Source: Aulosira sp. FACHB-615
GTDB lineage: Bacteria; Cyanobacteriota; Cyanobacteriia; Cyanobacteriales; Nostocaceae
Length of the DNA: 64,000 nucleotides
Direction of reading: 5' to 3'
NCBI RefSeq assembly: GCF_014698045.1
Contig: NZ_JACJSE010000028.1
Coordinates: forward strand, 16,952-80,951
Shown here piece after piece: positions 8,968 through 17,757 of the stretch. The notes below the pieces were generated by a model. That model was not told the origin of the DNA. It ran no database searches and saw nothing but the letters and a program-made list of their open reading frames with translations. The position numbers and the translations under genes are program-made. Positions within the stretch are counted from its first letter, which is position 1. The number at the start of each line of letters is the position of its first letter.

Positions 8968-10395
8968 TTATTTTGTGACTTTAAATTTTTTATAGAAAAT
9001 TTGATTATTACTCAAATACTCTAATTTAATAAATATCTCTTCAAGACGTTTTTGATTTAGCTCAACATCCCTGGCTGGACATTCCTTATTAATCCAGGAT
9101 AAATCAATTGGTTTCTCTGTGAAGATAGCAAGGAAATATTCTTCTCCTTCTGTTGTAAATTTGAAAGATTTAGCTCGTCCCAATTTTGTATCATCAAGTG
9201 GTAAATAAAGATTTTCAGATAAAAATGTGTAAGGCACTTCTGCAAAAGCTTTTGAAGGACAAATGAGATACTTGTTTCCTTCCACACTTTCATTAATTAA
9301 CAATAAGTTTTTACCTATATATGGAAAATTGATGTGTAAGCGGTAGCGATTTTCTAGCTTAATACAATGATTATCATCATCAGGAATTTCATCTATAGCT
9401 AATCCTCTTATTATTTTTCCGCTTTCAACATCTACCATTTTTAATTCCTCCAAAGCATAAACAGCTGTATTTTTAGCTAACTTCCAAGAATCAAAAGGTG
9501 AAATTATTGGTTTAAAACTTGCTTGCTGATCATCGCTAAATGGTGAGTTATTCTGTGATTTCTGCTTTAAAACAGGTATTTGTCCCTGCGAGATGTCTTC
9601 CATCTGAACAGCAACTAACCCTTCGTCAAAAGCTCTTTGGAATATATCTTGAGTTTCTGAATTTTCGTAACCCAAACCATCATAAAATCCTTGAGCAAAT
9701 ACAATTGCAGCTTTGTCACCAATGGGCTGGTTCATACCAATTGCATAATTAATATGTTGGCTAATTGTATGGGCTGGTTTAGCTGAGTAGCAGGCATTGA
9801 GTAAGACACAGTTGACATAATCGGCGTGTAATTTAAACAGTGATGCCAACCCTTCTGCCGAAACTGGTTTGTTGTTCCCGCCATCATCTTCTAATAACAA
9901 GCTGCCATCTTCTAAACCATGTCCGCAGAAATGAACAATACAAGGACGTTCTTCTGCGATTGCTCTGCGAATATCTTGAGGACGTACCGCAGTTCTAATC
10001 CGAATCTCAAACAAATTTCGTCTTATAGCTCGTCGTATGGCTTCTTCAATTTCCCTGATTTCTCGATCCAACCGCAGACCGTGAGGGATTGCTGCCAGAA
10101 TCAAGATTTTCTGCTGCTGGGTACTCTGATTAACTGATGTTATCGTCTGCTGTCCAACATCAATATTGTAATTTTCGTTCTTTGGTACAGCAGGGTTGCC
10201 TACTGGGGTTGTTTGCTGACCCAAAAAAATATTCCAGGTATTGCCTAGCAAGTTATTGTTACCCTGATTTTGGATATTACTTTCACCTATAGTCCCCTGC
10301 TGTCCACCACCGAATGTTGAATTCTTAGCCTGCTGTGTTATCTCTGAGTCAAGTGAAGATGCTGGGTTATCGTCAGGGGACTTTGGCTGATTCAT
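8968..10395 (-). CDS. CHAT-domain protease with C-terminal DUF4384-like domain (475 aa)
   Basis: Residues 1-90 are a low-complexity Asn/Gln/Gly linker containing NSTFGGGQQGTIG. A compact CHAT domain follows at about 95-270 with His159 in VHFCGHG and Cys202 in LLNACYSA, the expected catalytic pair. The preceding ILILAAIPHGLRLDREI begins the domain as in many cyanobacterial CHAT and TIR-like effectors. The C-terminal third (LLLINESVEGNKYLICPS...FLAIFTEKPIDLSW) resembles DUF4384; that match is tentative. The linker motif also occurs in the adjacent pentapeptide protein, suggesting the two products share a binding partner. It is part of the minus-strand CHAT cluster. Confidence 0.83.
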   Translation of the reverse strand: MNQPKSPDDNPASSLDSEITQQAKNSTFGGGQQGTIGESNIQNQGNNNLLGNTWNIFLGQQTTPVGNPAVPKNENYNIDVGQQTITSVNQSTQQQKILILAAIPHGLRLDREIREIEEAIRRAIRRNLFEIRIRTAVRPQDIRRAIAEERPCIVHFCGHGLEDGSLLLEDDGGNNKPVSAEGLASLFKLHADYVNCVLLNACYSAKPAHTISQHINYAIGMNQPIGDKAAIVFAQGFYDGLGYENSETQDIFQRAFDEGLVAVQMEDISQGQIPVLKQKSQNNSPFSDDQQASFKPIISPFDSWKLAKNTAVYALEELKMVDVESGKIIRGLAIDEIPDDDNHCIKLENRYRLHINFPYIGKNLLLINESVEGNKYLICPSKAFAEVPYTFLSENLYLPLDDTKLGRAKSFKFTTEGEEYFLAIFTEKPIDLSWINKECPARDVELNQKRLEEIFIKLEYLSNNQIFYKKFKVTK

Positions 10396-10483
10396 AGTAA
10401 ATATTTGATAGTAATAAAATATTTTTCATACCAAACCAAACTACGGTTATTTTAAATTGGTCTAGTGCTGCCTAATTAATAAT

Positions 10484-12550
10484 TTATGGATTGTTTTTGC
10501 TCCAATCATCTAAAGCAGCAATGACAAAGCTGGCGGCGGGATGACTCAGAACTTGTTCCAGTGCCGCCGTACCACCAGCCCTCAACGCACTGATTGTTTT
10601 GTGCATTAAGGTTGAGTTATTTTCAATGCGTTGCGTGGCTTCTGCTGCCAGTGCCATTTTTCCTGTCATTGTGTTGGTAGGATAAGACTGGCTCAATTGC
10701 TCTAGTAATTGCTTAATTTCAGCTGCGGCTTCTGCAAGGTTCTGTTTTTGTTCTGGTGCATAATTATATTGCTTACCTATCTGTTGGCTACTAGATTGAG
10801 CCGTATCAACAACATTACCTACATCAGCATTAGTGAAGTCATATTTAGATTTATAATTTTCGTTATTATTCATCGACATCTGATGCTCACTTCCTATTGC
10901 AGCTTGTTGTCCTTGACCAAATTGGCTGTTATTTGCACTTTGATTAATTCCCCCTTGATTTGGATTCATTGTACCTACCTCTTGTATTTGTGTACTGGAA
11001 TAAAAACTAGGACGCTCCAAGGCAGTCATCACCATATTTTCTAATCTGCGGATTTGATTTTCTTTTTCTGCCAGTAATAATTTAATTTCTCTGTCTGGTA
11101 AATTTTTAAGTTGATTATAGTTGACGAAATACTCTGCACTCAGTTCGGATTTATCAGCCGCGATCGCACTTTTGGCACGGAGTAAAAACTTGTCCTGCCC
11201 GCGTTTCTCCATTGCGACTATCTCAAGTTCAGCGTCAGGGTGATTTTCAGCTAACTGCTTGAACGAAATTGCGATCGCTCTGGGGTCAACACCTTGGCTG
11301 TGGTACAAGTCGAGAGTATCGAAGATTGGCTTGATAAAATCCCCAAACTCTCCGTCTGCAAACACTTCCTGGCGATTGTCTGGTTTGCGGTGAGGGTCTG
11401 GGTTGTCAGGTGTGGGCAAGCGCATATAAACGTACTCACAGCACACTCCGTCGAACTTGGTGCTAGTAGTAATGTTCCAATCTTCGATGTATGCTCCCGT
11501 GAGAGTTGCGCCAGTGAAGTCCGTGCCGTCCAGTTGGGTTTGTACTAGCTTGGCTCTGGTCAAGTCTGCGTCTTGTAGGTTGGTGTGGCTTAAGTCTGCA
11601 CCTATGAAGCTGGCATCTGTTAGGTTTGCACCTTGTAAGTTAACTCCCCGTAGGTTTTGATGATCAAAATTTTGAGATTGTCCTTGTTTACTAGTAACCA
11701 GTTTTAGTACTGGTGGCTGTTCCAGATAAGTGTTGTCAAAACGAGCAATATTCAATTTTTTGACATTAAACCAGCAAGTACGAGTTATGTTAGCTTTTAA
11801 CAGATTGATACTCTCAAGCGTTGCCGCAGTAAAATTCGCATCTGTTAAGTCACTGCCTTGAAAACGAGTTCCATCACTGATGCCAAATAAAATTGCAAAA
11901 GTCCGAATAAAGGCATACTTTTGCTCTTGTGCTAAAGCTTGTCGGCTGATGAAAACTGATAATGCTATCTCTGCTATAGTTACAATCACAATCACAAATA
12001 ATGATTCTGGTTGTGTCTTTCCAGAGACTACAGTGATATACAAAGTGGCAATTATTGATGATGCTAATGTTAGATTTACAGCCTGTTTACCTACAGCAAA
12101 AGCTATAGTTAATGCTACAGTTAAAACTAAAATTGCTACTATGCTAGTGGACAAAGATATCATGCCACTAAAAGTTGCTGATAAAGCTATGGCGACTGTG
12201 GCAACAAACAAGCCTTGACGAAGAAAAAAATAAGTAAATAAAAATCCTAATATTATTACAACAAAGCCTCTGGTTAGGTCTTTGTTAGTAGTGAACAATG
12301 ATATAGTCTCAATAGTAAAGTAGGGTAAAAATAAACCTGCTACTGCCGCAAATAACAATGCAGTAACTAACAAAGCAATTAATCCACCCCATGCCAGCCC
12401 AGCAGTAGCATGACTAAAGTTTGCACTTCTTAAATTAACTCCGCTAAAATCTACTCCTCGAATATCTGCACCACTAAAATTCGCCCCCTCAAGATTTTGA
12501 GCTTTGAACGAGCGCCCACGAAGATTTTGACCGGAAAAGTCTTGTGGCAT
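10484..12550 (-). CDS. Membrane pentapeptide-repeat protein with effector-style C-terminal tail (688 aa)
   Basis: Pentapeptide repeats of the A(D/N)LxG type form two blocks: residues 5-45 (FSGQNLRGRSFKAQNLEGAN) and about 235-375. Between them lie about six hydrophobic membrane segments (residues 50-220). A helical segment and a linker with NSQFGQGQQAAIG follow, then a C-terminal helical domain ending in HPAASFVIAALDDW. That C-terminal style recurs in cyanobacterial multi-domain signalling and conflict proteins. It is the first gene of the minus-strand cluster leading to two CHAT proteases, so it may be the membrane receptor or anchor of that module. This role is inferred from position and the shared linker. 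Confidence 0.78.
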   Translation of the reverse strand: MPQDFSGQNLRGRSFKAQNLEGANFSGADIRGVDFSGVNLRSANFSHATAGLAWGGLIALLVTALLFAAVAGLFLPYFTIETISLFTTNKDLTRGFVVIILGFLFTYFFLRQGLFVATVAIALSATFSGMISLSTSIVAILVLTVALTIAFAVGKQAVNLTLASSIIATLYITVVSGKTQPESLFVIVIVTIAEIALSVFISRQALAQEQKYAFIRTFAILFGISDGTRFQGSDLTDANFTAATLESINLLKANITRTCWFNVKKLNIARFDNTYLEQPPVLKLVTSKQGQSQNFDHQNLRGVNLQGANLTDASFIGADLSHTNLQDADLTRAKLVQTQLDGTDFTGATLTGAYIEDWNITTSTKFDGVCCEYVYMRLPTPDNPDPHRKPDNRQEVFADGEFGDFIKPIFDTLDLYHSQGVDPRAIAISFKQLAENHPDAELEIVAMEKRGQDKFLLRAKSAIAADKSELSAEYFVNYNQLKNLPDREIKLLLAEKENQIRRLENMVMTALERPSFYSSTQIQEVGTMNPNQGGINQSANNSQFGQGQQAAIGSEHQMSMNNNENYKSKYDFTNADVGNVVDTAQSSSQQIGKQYNYAPEQKQNLAEAAAEIKQLLEQLSQSYPTNTMTGKMALAAEATQRIENNSTLMHKTISALRAGGTAALEQVLSHPAASFVIAALDDWSKNNP

Positions 12551-12639
12551 GGTTAGGCTGGTAAAAGCGTGAATTTACACTAGATACAACTTACGTATGC
12601 GCTTTTACGGACTGTAGCATGAAATTCCCTGGCAAGTAA

Positions 12640-12798
12640 AGCAACAGTGTCAAAGCAGCGTTAATCACACTAACCATCTTCGTCGTTGCTACCGCCTACC
12701 GCGAATGGCAAGCAAAAACACAAGGATGGTGTGTCCGTTTTGCGCCTGATGGTAGTCAGAAGGTTTTATATGGAGGCGATTGCTGGAAGAAACCTTAG
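12640..12798 (+). pseudogene. Small hydrophobic-leader protein fragment
   Basis: An open frame after a stop at 12637 encodes a hydrophobic helix (ALITLTIFVVATAYREW) and then WCVRFAPDGSQKVLYGGDCW. That looks like a real short exported or membrane-anchored protein with two Cys. No ATG, GTG or TTG start is in frame, so the start has been lost or is unusual. I do not recognise the family. Codon-level coherence is the only support. Confidence 0.4.
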
Positions 12799-12816
12799 TG
12801 CTAACGTGATCGTACT

Positions 12817-13032
12817 TCAGGTAGTGGCATATTTCAGCAACCGTTCCCACTCCCAACGCCACGCAGTCTCTACCGTAATTTCTTTGCCGTTGGTGAACTT
12901 GATAAATTCTGTGCCTTCATCATAAAAAACATCCGCAACAAGGCGATTGCGGACATTGTACCCCCACGTTTTGGCAGCAGCATTCCACCACCTCTGCCCA
13001 GGTGATTCTAGTATGGGTAACTCTTCGCTTTC
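12817..13032 (-). pseudogene. C-terminal fragment of an unrecognised protein
   Basis: A minus-strand frame of 71 residues without a start codon reads as natural protein: QRWWNAAAKTWGYNVRNRLV, then DVFYDEGTEFIKFTNGKEIT and AWRWEWERLLKYATT before the stop. It is preceded by an in-frame TAA at 13033-13035. The aromatic-rich end is not one I can name. It lies among other broken pieces and is probably a gene remnant. Confidence 0.45.
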
Positions 13033-13065
13033 TTATAGTTTAATGGTTGATAGAGATGCCCTGCT

Positions 13066-13149
13066 TGTACACCCCAGTTCAGGCTCAATGCAGAGATTCA
13101 ACGCACAGTGAAGCGAAGTTGGGAGAATGTGCCAGGTGCGATCGCGTAA
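13066..13149 (+). pseudogene. Third remnant of the plasmid linker-protein C-terminal domain
   Basis: The frame reads CTPQFRLNAEIQRTVKRSW then ENVPGAIA and a stop. This is nearly the same as the matching segment of the genes at 2616-3410 and 17758-18933. Only about 28 codons survive, ending in a TAA created within the GCGATCGC site. It records a further copy of this plasmid gene that has been almost entirely lost. The stretch 13150-13370 after it is the upstream region of the next gene; I see no clear promoter boxes there. Confidence 0.7.
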
Positions 13150-13370
13150 AACAATAAGTTCTTAAAGTTACTTTAAGGTTTTCCATATATTTTTTAACCC
13201 ATTGTCATTGTGACCGTCTGCGATCACTGCTATTACTCCAGTAGCCCTTTTGGGAAAACTTTTTGGTTTACTGATCGTGGGTTGAGGCAATAAAATTTTA
13301 ATCTCACACTAATTTTTGCGATGTATCAGGGTATTAAAATAAACCTCAACCCCGCCTACGACTCACACAG

Positions 13371-15293
13371 ATGTATCCCAAACACCGCAAATATGCCCTC
13401 ATTGCCCTACTGGGTGTGATTCTCAGCGTTAACTTAAATTTACCCGAACTAGATTTTCTCCTCAACCTTAATTCAGTTGCCGTAGCAACAACCCCAGACC
13501 CACGTAAAGCTCAAGCAGATAAACTGTTTAACCAAGGTAATCAGCAGTATCAAATCAGTCAATTTGAAGCAGCATTACAGTCTTGGCAACAAGCATTAAT
13601 TATTTATCAAGAAATTAAAGACCGTAAGAGTGAGGTTGCAGCACTAGGAAGTCTCGGTGTTACTTATAATTCTTTAGGAAAATACCCAAAAGCCATTGAA
13701 TACCAGCAGCAGAGTTTAGTCATCGCGCGGGAAATCAAAGACCGTAAGGCTGAGGGTAATGCACTAGGAAATCTTGGTCTTACTTACTATTATCTAGGAG
13801 ATTACCCAAAAGCAATTGAATACCAACAGCAGAGTTTAGTGATCGCGCGGGAAATTAAAGACCGCTTGGCTGAGGGTAATGCACTATGGAGTCTCGGTGT
13901 TACTTATGATTCTTTAGGAAAATACCCAAAAGCAATTGAATACCAACGGCAGAGTTTAGCTATTGCCCGTGAAATCAAAGACCGTAAGGGTGAGGTTGCA
14001 GCACTAGGGAGTCTCGGTGTTACTTATGATTCTTTAGGAGACTACCCAAAAGCAATTGAATACCAGCAGCAGAGTTTAGTCATCGCGCGGGAAATTAAAG
14101 ACCGCTTGGGTGAGGGTAAAGCACTAGGAAATCTCGGTAATACTTACAATGCTCTAGGAGACTACCCAAAATCAATTGGGTATACACAACAAGTGTTAGC
14201 AATCGCGCAAGAAATAAAAGATCGTTTGAATGAGGGTAAAGCACTAGGAAATCTTGGTAATACTTACTATTATCTAGGAGATTACTCCAAAGCCATTGAA
14301 TACCAACAGCAGAGTTTAGTCATCGCGCGAGAAATCAAAGATCGTAAGGGTGAGGGACAGTCACTAATCAATCTCGGTAATGCTTACTATTCTTTAGGAG
14401 ACTACCCAAAAGCAATTGAATACCAACAGCAGAGTTTAGTGATCGCGCGAGAAATCAAAGATCGTTTGAATGAAGGTAATGCACTAGGAAATCTCAGTAT
14501 TGTTTACCAGTCTTTGGGAGACTACCCAAAAGCAATTGAATACCAACAGCAGAGTTTAGTCATCGCGCGGGAAATTAAAGACCGCTTGGCTGAGGGTAAT
14601 GCACTAGGAAATCTTGGTCTTACTTACTATTATCTAGGAGATTACCCAAAAGCAATTGAATACCAGCAGCAGAGATTAGTGATCGCGCGGGAAATCAAAA
14701 ATCGTAATGGTGAGGGTAAAGCATTAGGAAATCTTGGTCTTACTTACTATTATCTAGGAGATTACCCAAAAGCAATTGAATACCAGCAGCAGAGTTTAGC
14801 GATCGCGCGGGAAATTAAAGACCGCTTGGGTGAGGGTAATGCACTAGGAAATCTTGGTCTTACTTACTATTTTTTAGGAGACTACGCAAAAGCAGTTGAA
14901 TACCAGCAGCAGAGATTAGTGATCGCGCGGGAAATCAAAGACCGTATTGGTGAGGGTAATGCACTAGGAAATCTCGGTACTGCTTATCAGTCTTTGGGAG
15001 ACTACCCAAAAGCAATTGAGTATTTACAACAGGTGTTAGCGATTACGCGGGAAATTAAAGACCGCTTGGGTGAGGGTAATGCACTAGGAAATCTCGGTAC
15101 TGCTTATCAGTCTTTGGGAGACTACCCAAAAGCCATAGAATACCAGCAGCAGAGTTTAGCGATCGCGCGGGAAATCAAAGACCGTATTGGTGAGAGTAAA
15201 GCCCTAAGAAATCTCGGTAATGCTTACGAGTTTTTGGGAGACTACCCAAAAGCAATGGAATATCAGCAGCAGAGTTCTGATTTGTCCCGTTAA
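13371..15293 (+). CDS. Exported TPR-repeat protein with near-identical units (640 aa)
   Basis: The N-terminus has basic residues and a hydrophobic helix (KYALIALLGVILSVNL) ending near VAVATTPD, suggesting Sec export or a membrane anchor. From about residue 55 to the end it is 40-residue TPR units of the form DYPKAIEYQQQSLxIAREIKDR followed by GEGxALGNLGxTYxxLG. Cyanobacterial proteins of this build usually continue into a C-terminal CHAT domain. Here the frame stops right after the last unit (SSDLSR), so any effector part is absent. The very uniform units point to recent tandem amplification. It probably has a protein-binding role; the partner is unknown. Confidence 0.85.
   Translation: MYPKHRKYALIALLGVILSVNLNLPELDFLLNLNSVAVATTPDPRKAQADKLFNQGNQQYQISQFEAALQSWQQALIIYQEIKDRKSEVAALGSLGVTYNSLGKYPKAIEYQQQSLVIAREIKDRKAEGNALGNLGLTYYYLGDYPKAIEYQQQSLVIAREIKDRLAEGNALWSLGVTYDSLGKYPKAIEYQRQSLAIAREIKDRKGEVAALGSLGVTYDSLGDYPKAIEYQQQSLVIAREIKDRLGEGKALGNLGNTYNALGDYPKSIGYTQQVLAIAQEIKDRLNEGKALGNLGNTYYYLGDYSKAIEYQQQSLVIAREIKDRKGEGQSLINLGNAYYSLGDYPKAIEYQQQSLVIAREIKDRLNEGNALGNLSIVYQSLGDYPKAIEYQQQSLVIAREIKDRLAEGNALGNLGLTYYYLGDYPKAIEYQQQRLVIAREIKNRNGEGKALGNLGLTYYYLGDYPKAIEYQQQSLAIAREIKDRLGEGNALGNLGLTYYFLGDYAKAVEYQQQRLVIAREIKDRIGEGNALGNLGTAYQSLGDYPKAIEYLQQVLAITREIKDRLGEGNALGNLGTAYQSLGDYPKAIEYQQQSLAIAREIKDRIGESKALRNLGNAYEFLGDYPKAMEYQQQSSDLSR
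13601..15280 (+). repeat. Tandem array of fourteen 120-bp coding units
   Basis: Each unit is exactly 120 bp, with landmarks such as GACTACCCAAAAGCAATTGA and ATCGCGCGGGAAAT recurring at the same phase. Several units differ at only a few positions. The array encodes the 40-residue TPR units of the surrounding gene. Because the period is a multiple of three, gain or loss of units keeps the frame open. Confidence 0.92.
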
Positions 15294-15525
15294 GTCTGTT
15301 TTTTGACAGTGACTTTTTATTTGTCGCTGTGCCAAATTAAATAGGTTGAAGTAAATAATTATCGTTGGAATAACCCTCATTTGTCACTCTAAGCAGAGGA
15401 ATATAAAAAGTGGGGAAGTAAGACCATAAACAATGGATTGAAGTTTAGCAAATCCTAATCATAGTTGAGCGATAGGAAAAACTGTCAGCCAAGGCTGGAT
15501 TAAGTTAAATGGTGTAGTTCTTTTA

Positions 15526-15762
15526 ATGTCGGCGATCGCTTATTTGATTCTGAGTCGTACCTTAATTTCTCATCATGGTCGAGACTCAATGCTGTCCAAG
15601 GCGGTTGGGCGAGATTTTAAGGGCAAAATATCGGTGTTGATTTATGGGGTGGCAATTCCCCTTACTTTTGTAAAACCGTGGTTTGGTGGTGCATTGTATG
15701 TTCTGGTTGCAATTATGTGCCTCATCCCTGACCGTCGGATTGAAAGGACGCTTAAACCTTAG
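15526..15762 (+). pseudogene. TMEM175/DUF1211-like channel, C-terminal fragment
   Basis: The product has two hydrophobic segments and ends ALYVLVAIMCLIPDRRIER. This closing signature (IPDRRIE) is typical of DUF1211/TMEM175 family proteins. The N-terminal transmembrane block with the family's FSD-type motifs is absent. The frame is open back to about 15467 without a good start, so this looks like a 5'-truncated gene. The 15294-15525 stretch before it holds nothing else I can identify. Confidence 0.5.
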
Positions 15763-15851
15763 TGATCAGCAGGTCAGTGTGAACTCTTGAGCAGCAAACG
15801 CACCGTGGGTTTAGAACAAAGTTGGACGTTAGAATAATCAGTACAATCTAA

Positions 15852-16703
15852 TCAATTCTCTTGTTGCATTCGTGCTTGTAATTGCTGCACTTGCTCTACC
15901 GTTAACCCTGTTACTCGTATGATCACGTCGGTTGCTATACCTTCACGTAGTAAATTCAATGCAATATCTTCTTTTGCCTTTTGAGCGCCTTCTTCTTGCC
16001 AACTAGTAACAATTTCCATAACTTCCTCCTGCTCATCTAACCCCATTGTACTGATTGCTGCTTGAAAGACCTGTTTTTCAGTCTCGTCCAATCGCAAATA
16101 AGTATCCACAAACCCAGAAATTAATTGCATTCGGGCTGGGTCTAGTTTTAAGGTTGCCAGCAATCGCAAACATTCTGCTTTTACCTGCGGACGCTCTTGT
16201 TTGGGAATATTCATTTTCGACATCAATGCTGCGGCTACTGGATTTGGTTGAGTTAGAAAATCCCGCCAGCTTAAACGATTGAGTTGAATAGCAGCAAATT
16301 GAAACTCCAGAACGTTTAAATCAGGAAAGGTAACGCGATAGTTTTGTGGTTCAGGGCGTAATGGTTCATCAAAAGAAAAAATCACCACGGGATAAATAGG
16401 TAGGTCATATTTTTCGTGCAGTCGAGCAAAATACTTAAACATCCGTTTGGCAAATTCTTTCTTGGTGTAAGACTGATTTTCGACATGGATTAAAAAACAG
16501 GTTTCTTGTCCTTGGTAACGCACTTGAGCAAGTAAATCAATTTCCTTTCTTTCCCCAGAAGTGACATCAGTCAAAACTTCTTGGGGTAAAAACTGAATTG
16601 AATCACTGTCTATCTGGCTGGCGACTTGCGGCAGAAATAAATCTAAGAACTCAACAAAAAAGGTAGAAAGTAATTCTTTAAACAAGCGGTCATGGTCAAT
16701 CAT
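15852..16703 (-). CDS. Rpn/YhgA-like PD-(D/E)XK family nuclease (283 aa)
   Basis: It starts MIDHDRLFKELLSTFFVEFL, the usual opening of Rpn/transposase_31-type proteins. The nuclease core follows, with the acidic residue in KEIDLLAQVRY and the VENQSY motif, and the family's FxYFARL helix. The C-terminus has the helical tail (LNLLREGIATDVI...TGLTVEQVQQLQ) common in these proteins. Rpn proteins are DNA endonucleases that promote recombination and are often mobile. The start codon abuts a fragment of a plasmid gene (16701-16862), so this gene appears to have landed inside an older gene. Confidence 0.85.
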   Translation of the reverse strand: MIDHDRLFKELLSTFFVEFLDLFLPQVASQIDSDSIQFLPQEVLTDVTSGERKEIDLLAQVRYQGQETCFLIHVENQSYTKKEFAKRMFKYFARLHEKYDLPIYPVVIFSFDEPLRPEPQNYRVTFPDLNVLEFQFAAIQLNRLSWRDFLTQPNPVAAALMSKMNIPKQERPQVKAECLRLLATLKLDPARMQLISGFVDTYLRLDETEKQVFQAAISTMGLDEQEEVMEIVTSWQEEGAQKAKEDIALNLLREGIATDVIIRVTGLTVEQVQQLQARMQQEN

Positions 16704-16862
16704 GCCGACATTTACTGCGCTTTATACAACGCCAAGGGTGAAGTCATCGAAGACATGGGGGATGAAGTCTGGGTGGCTTGGTATCACTGGAAAGACAAGC
16801 CCAAGAAGACTGACCGTTACTTTAAGGATGAGTTGCGATTCTGGAAGGACAACAACCAGTAA
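16701..16862 (+). pseudogene. C-terminal fragment of a copy of the 26746-28413 plasmid gene
   Basis: The frame reads HADIYCALYNAKGEVIEDMG then DEVWVAW, HWKDKPKKTDRYFK and a stop. This matches the last 50 codons of the gene at 26746-28413 almost exactly at DNA level. Everything upstream is replaced by the Rpn-type nuclease gene. In both places the segment is followed by antirepressor- or linker-type plasmid genes, so a whole module has been duplicated and then damaged here. Confidence 0.75.
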
Positions 16863-16968
16863 ATAGAACTCGCATAATTTACCTCTTTACAAAAACTGAA
16901 TGCAGTACGGGTCAAGTGCTGCCGATATTTTCATGCGCCAAATATTAACCTTTACCACGAATAATTTT

Positions 16969-17727
16969 ATGACACCAGAATTTACGCTTGAAATCGCTCA
17001 ACAGTTGCATAACAGCAACCAGATTATAGATTTTGATTGGGCTTGGTCAGTGTTGGGATATAGTACCAAGAGCAATGCCAAAAGAATGTTGACGGCATAC
17101 TTTGAACGAAACTTCGATTATTTCGTACAACCCGAAGACGAATCGCTGGAACCTTTACCATATCAAGTTTTCATCACTTGGGAAGAAAATTCAAAAGCAG
17201 GTAGACCAGTCGAAAAAATCTATTTGACAACCGAATGCTTCAAAGAAATGGGGATGTTGTCAAAGAGTGAACAAGGTAGACAGATCCGTAAATACTTTCT
17301 GCAATGCGAAACCATTGCCAAAGAATCAGTCAAGTTAATTCCTCAGCTACAGCAACAAATTCAGGAATTACAAAACAATTTCGCCCAGCTACAAGCCCAA
17401 ATCCAAACCCTGTTACCTCCGTCATCTGACTTCATGCCCCCTGGTTGGGATGCCGAAGTATGGCAAAGTCTCGCACCGCAAGATAAACGTCATTTCCGGT
17501 TTTTGTTCCGTCGTCGCAACTTCAGACCATCTACAAAAAATGAACCACTGGCTTTACCTACTGTGGACACAGAAGCCTGGAAGCAAAAGCAACGCGATGA
17601 AGTAGCGCAGTTAATAGGTGAAGTCTCGCCCGAAGAGAAACAGCAATTCCAGGCAGTAAAACGCCAAAAGCTTAGGGAATTTTGGTCACAAGCACCCGAA
17701 GAAGACCAAGAAAATATGCCGTTTTAA
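16969..17727 (+). CDS. Phage antirepressor-like (MSV199-type) regulator (252 aa)
   Basis: The N-terminal half (FTLEIAQQLHNSNQIIDFDW...WSVLGYSTKSNAKRML) and the motif IYLTTECFKEMGMLSKSEQG followed by RQIRKYF are the MSV199/antirepressor signature. A Gln-rich coiled coil (about residues 120-145) and a charged tail follow. Such proteins usually bind DNA or repressors in phages and plasmids. The start is uncertain: ATGs at 16900, 16933 and 16969 share the frame and none has a strong ribosome-binding site. I prefer 16969 because the family begins at the TPEFTLEIAQQL segment. It is followed closely by the linker-protein gene. Confidence 0.72.
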   Translation: MTPEFTLEIAQQLHNSNQIIDFDWAWSVLGYSTKSNAKRMLTAYFERNFDYFVQPEDESLEPLPYQVFITWEENSKAGRPVEKIYLTTECFKEMGMLSKSEQGRQIRKYFLQCETIAKESVKLIPQLQQQIQELQNNFAQLQAQIQTLLPPSSDFMPPGWDAEVWQSLAPQDKRHFRFLFRRRNFRPSTKNEPLALPTVDTEAWKQKQRDEVAQLIGEVSPEEKQQFQAVKRQKLREFWSQAPEEDQENMPF

Positions 17728-17757
17728 CTAATTTTGACAAATTTTAGAAGGTGGAAT

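Noticed and set aside
12686..12925. Plus-strand frame of 79 codons
   Set aside because: The natural protein sense lies in another plus frame (to 12798) and in the minus strand (12817-13032).
13601..15280. Regular direct repeats that could suggest CRISPR
   Set aside because: The 120-bp period is continuous coding sequence for TPR units with no unique spacers.
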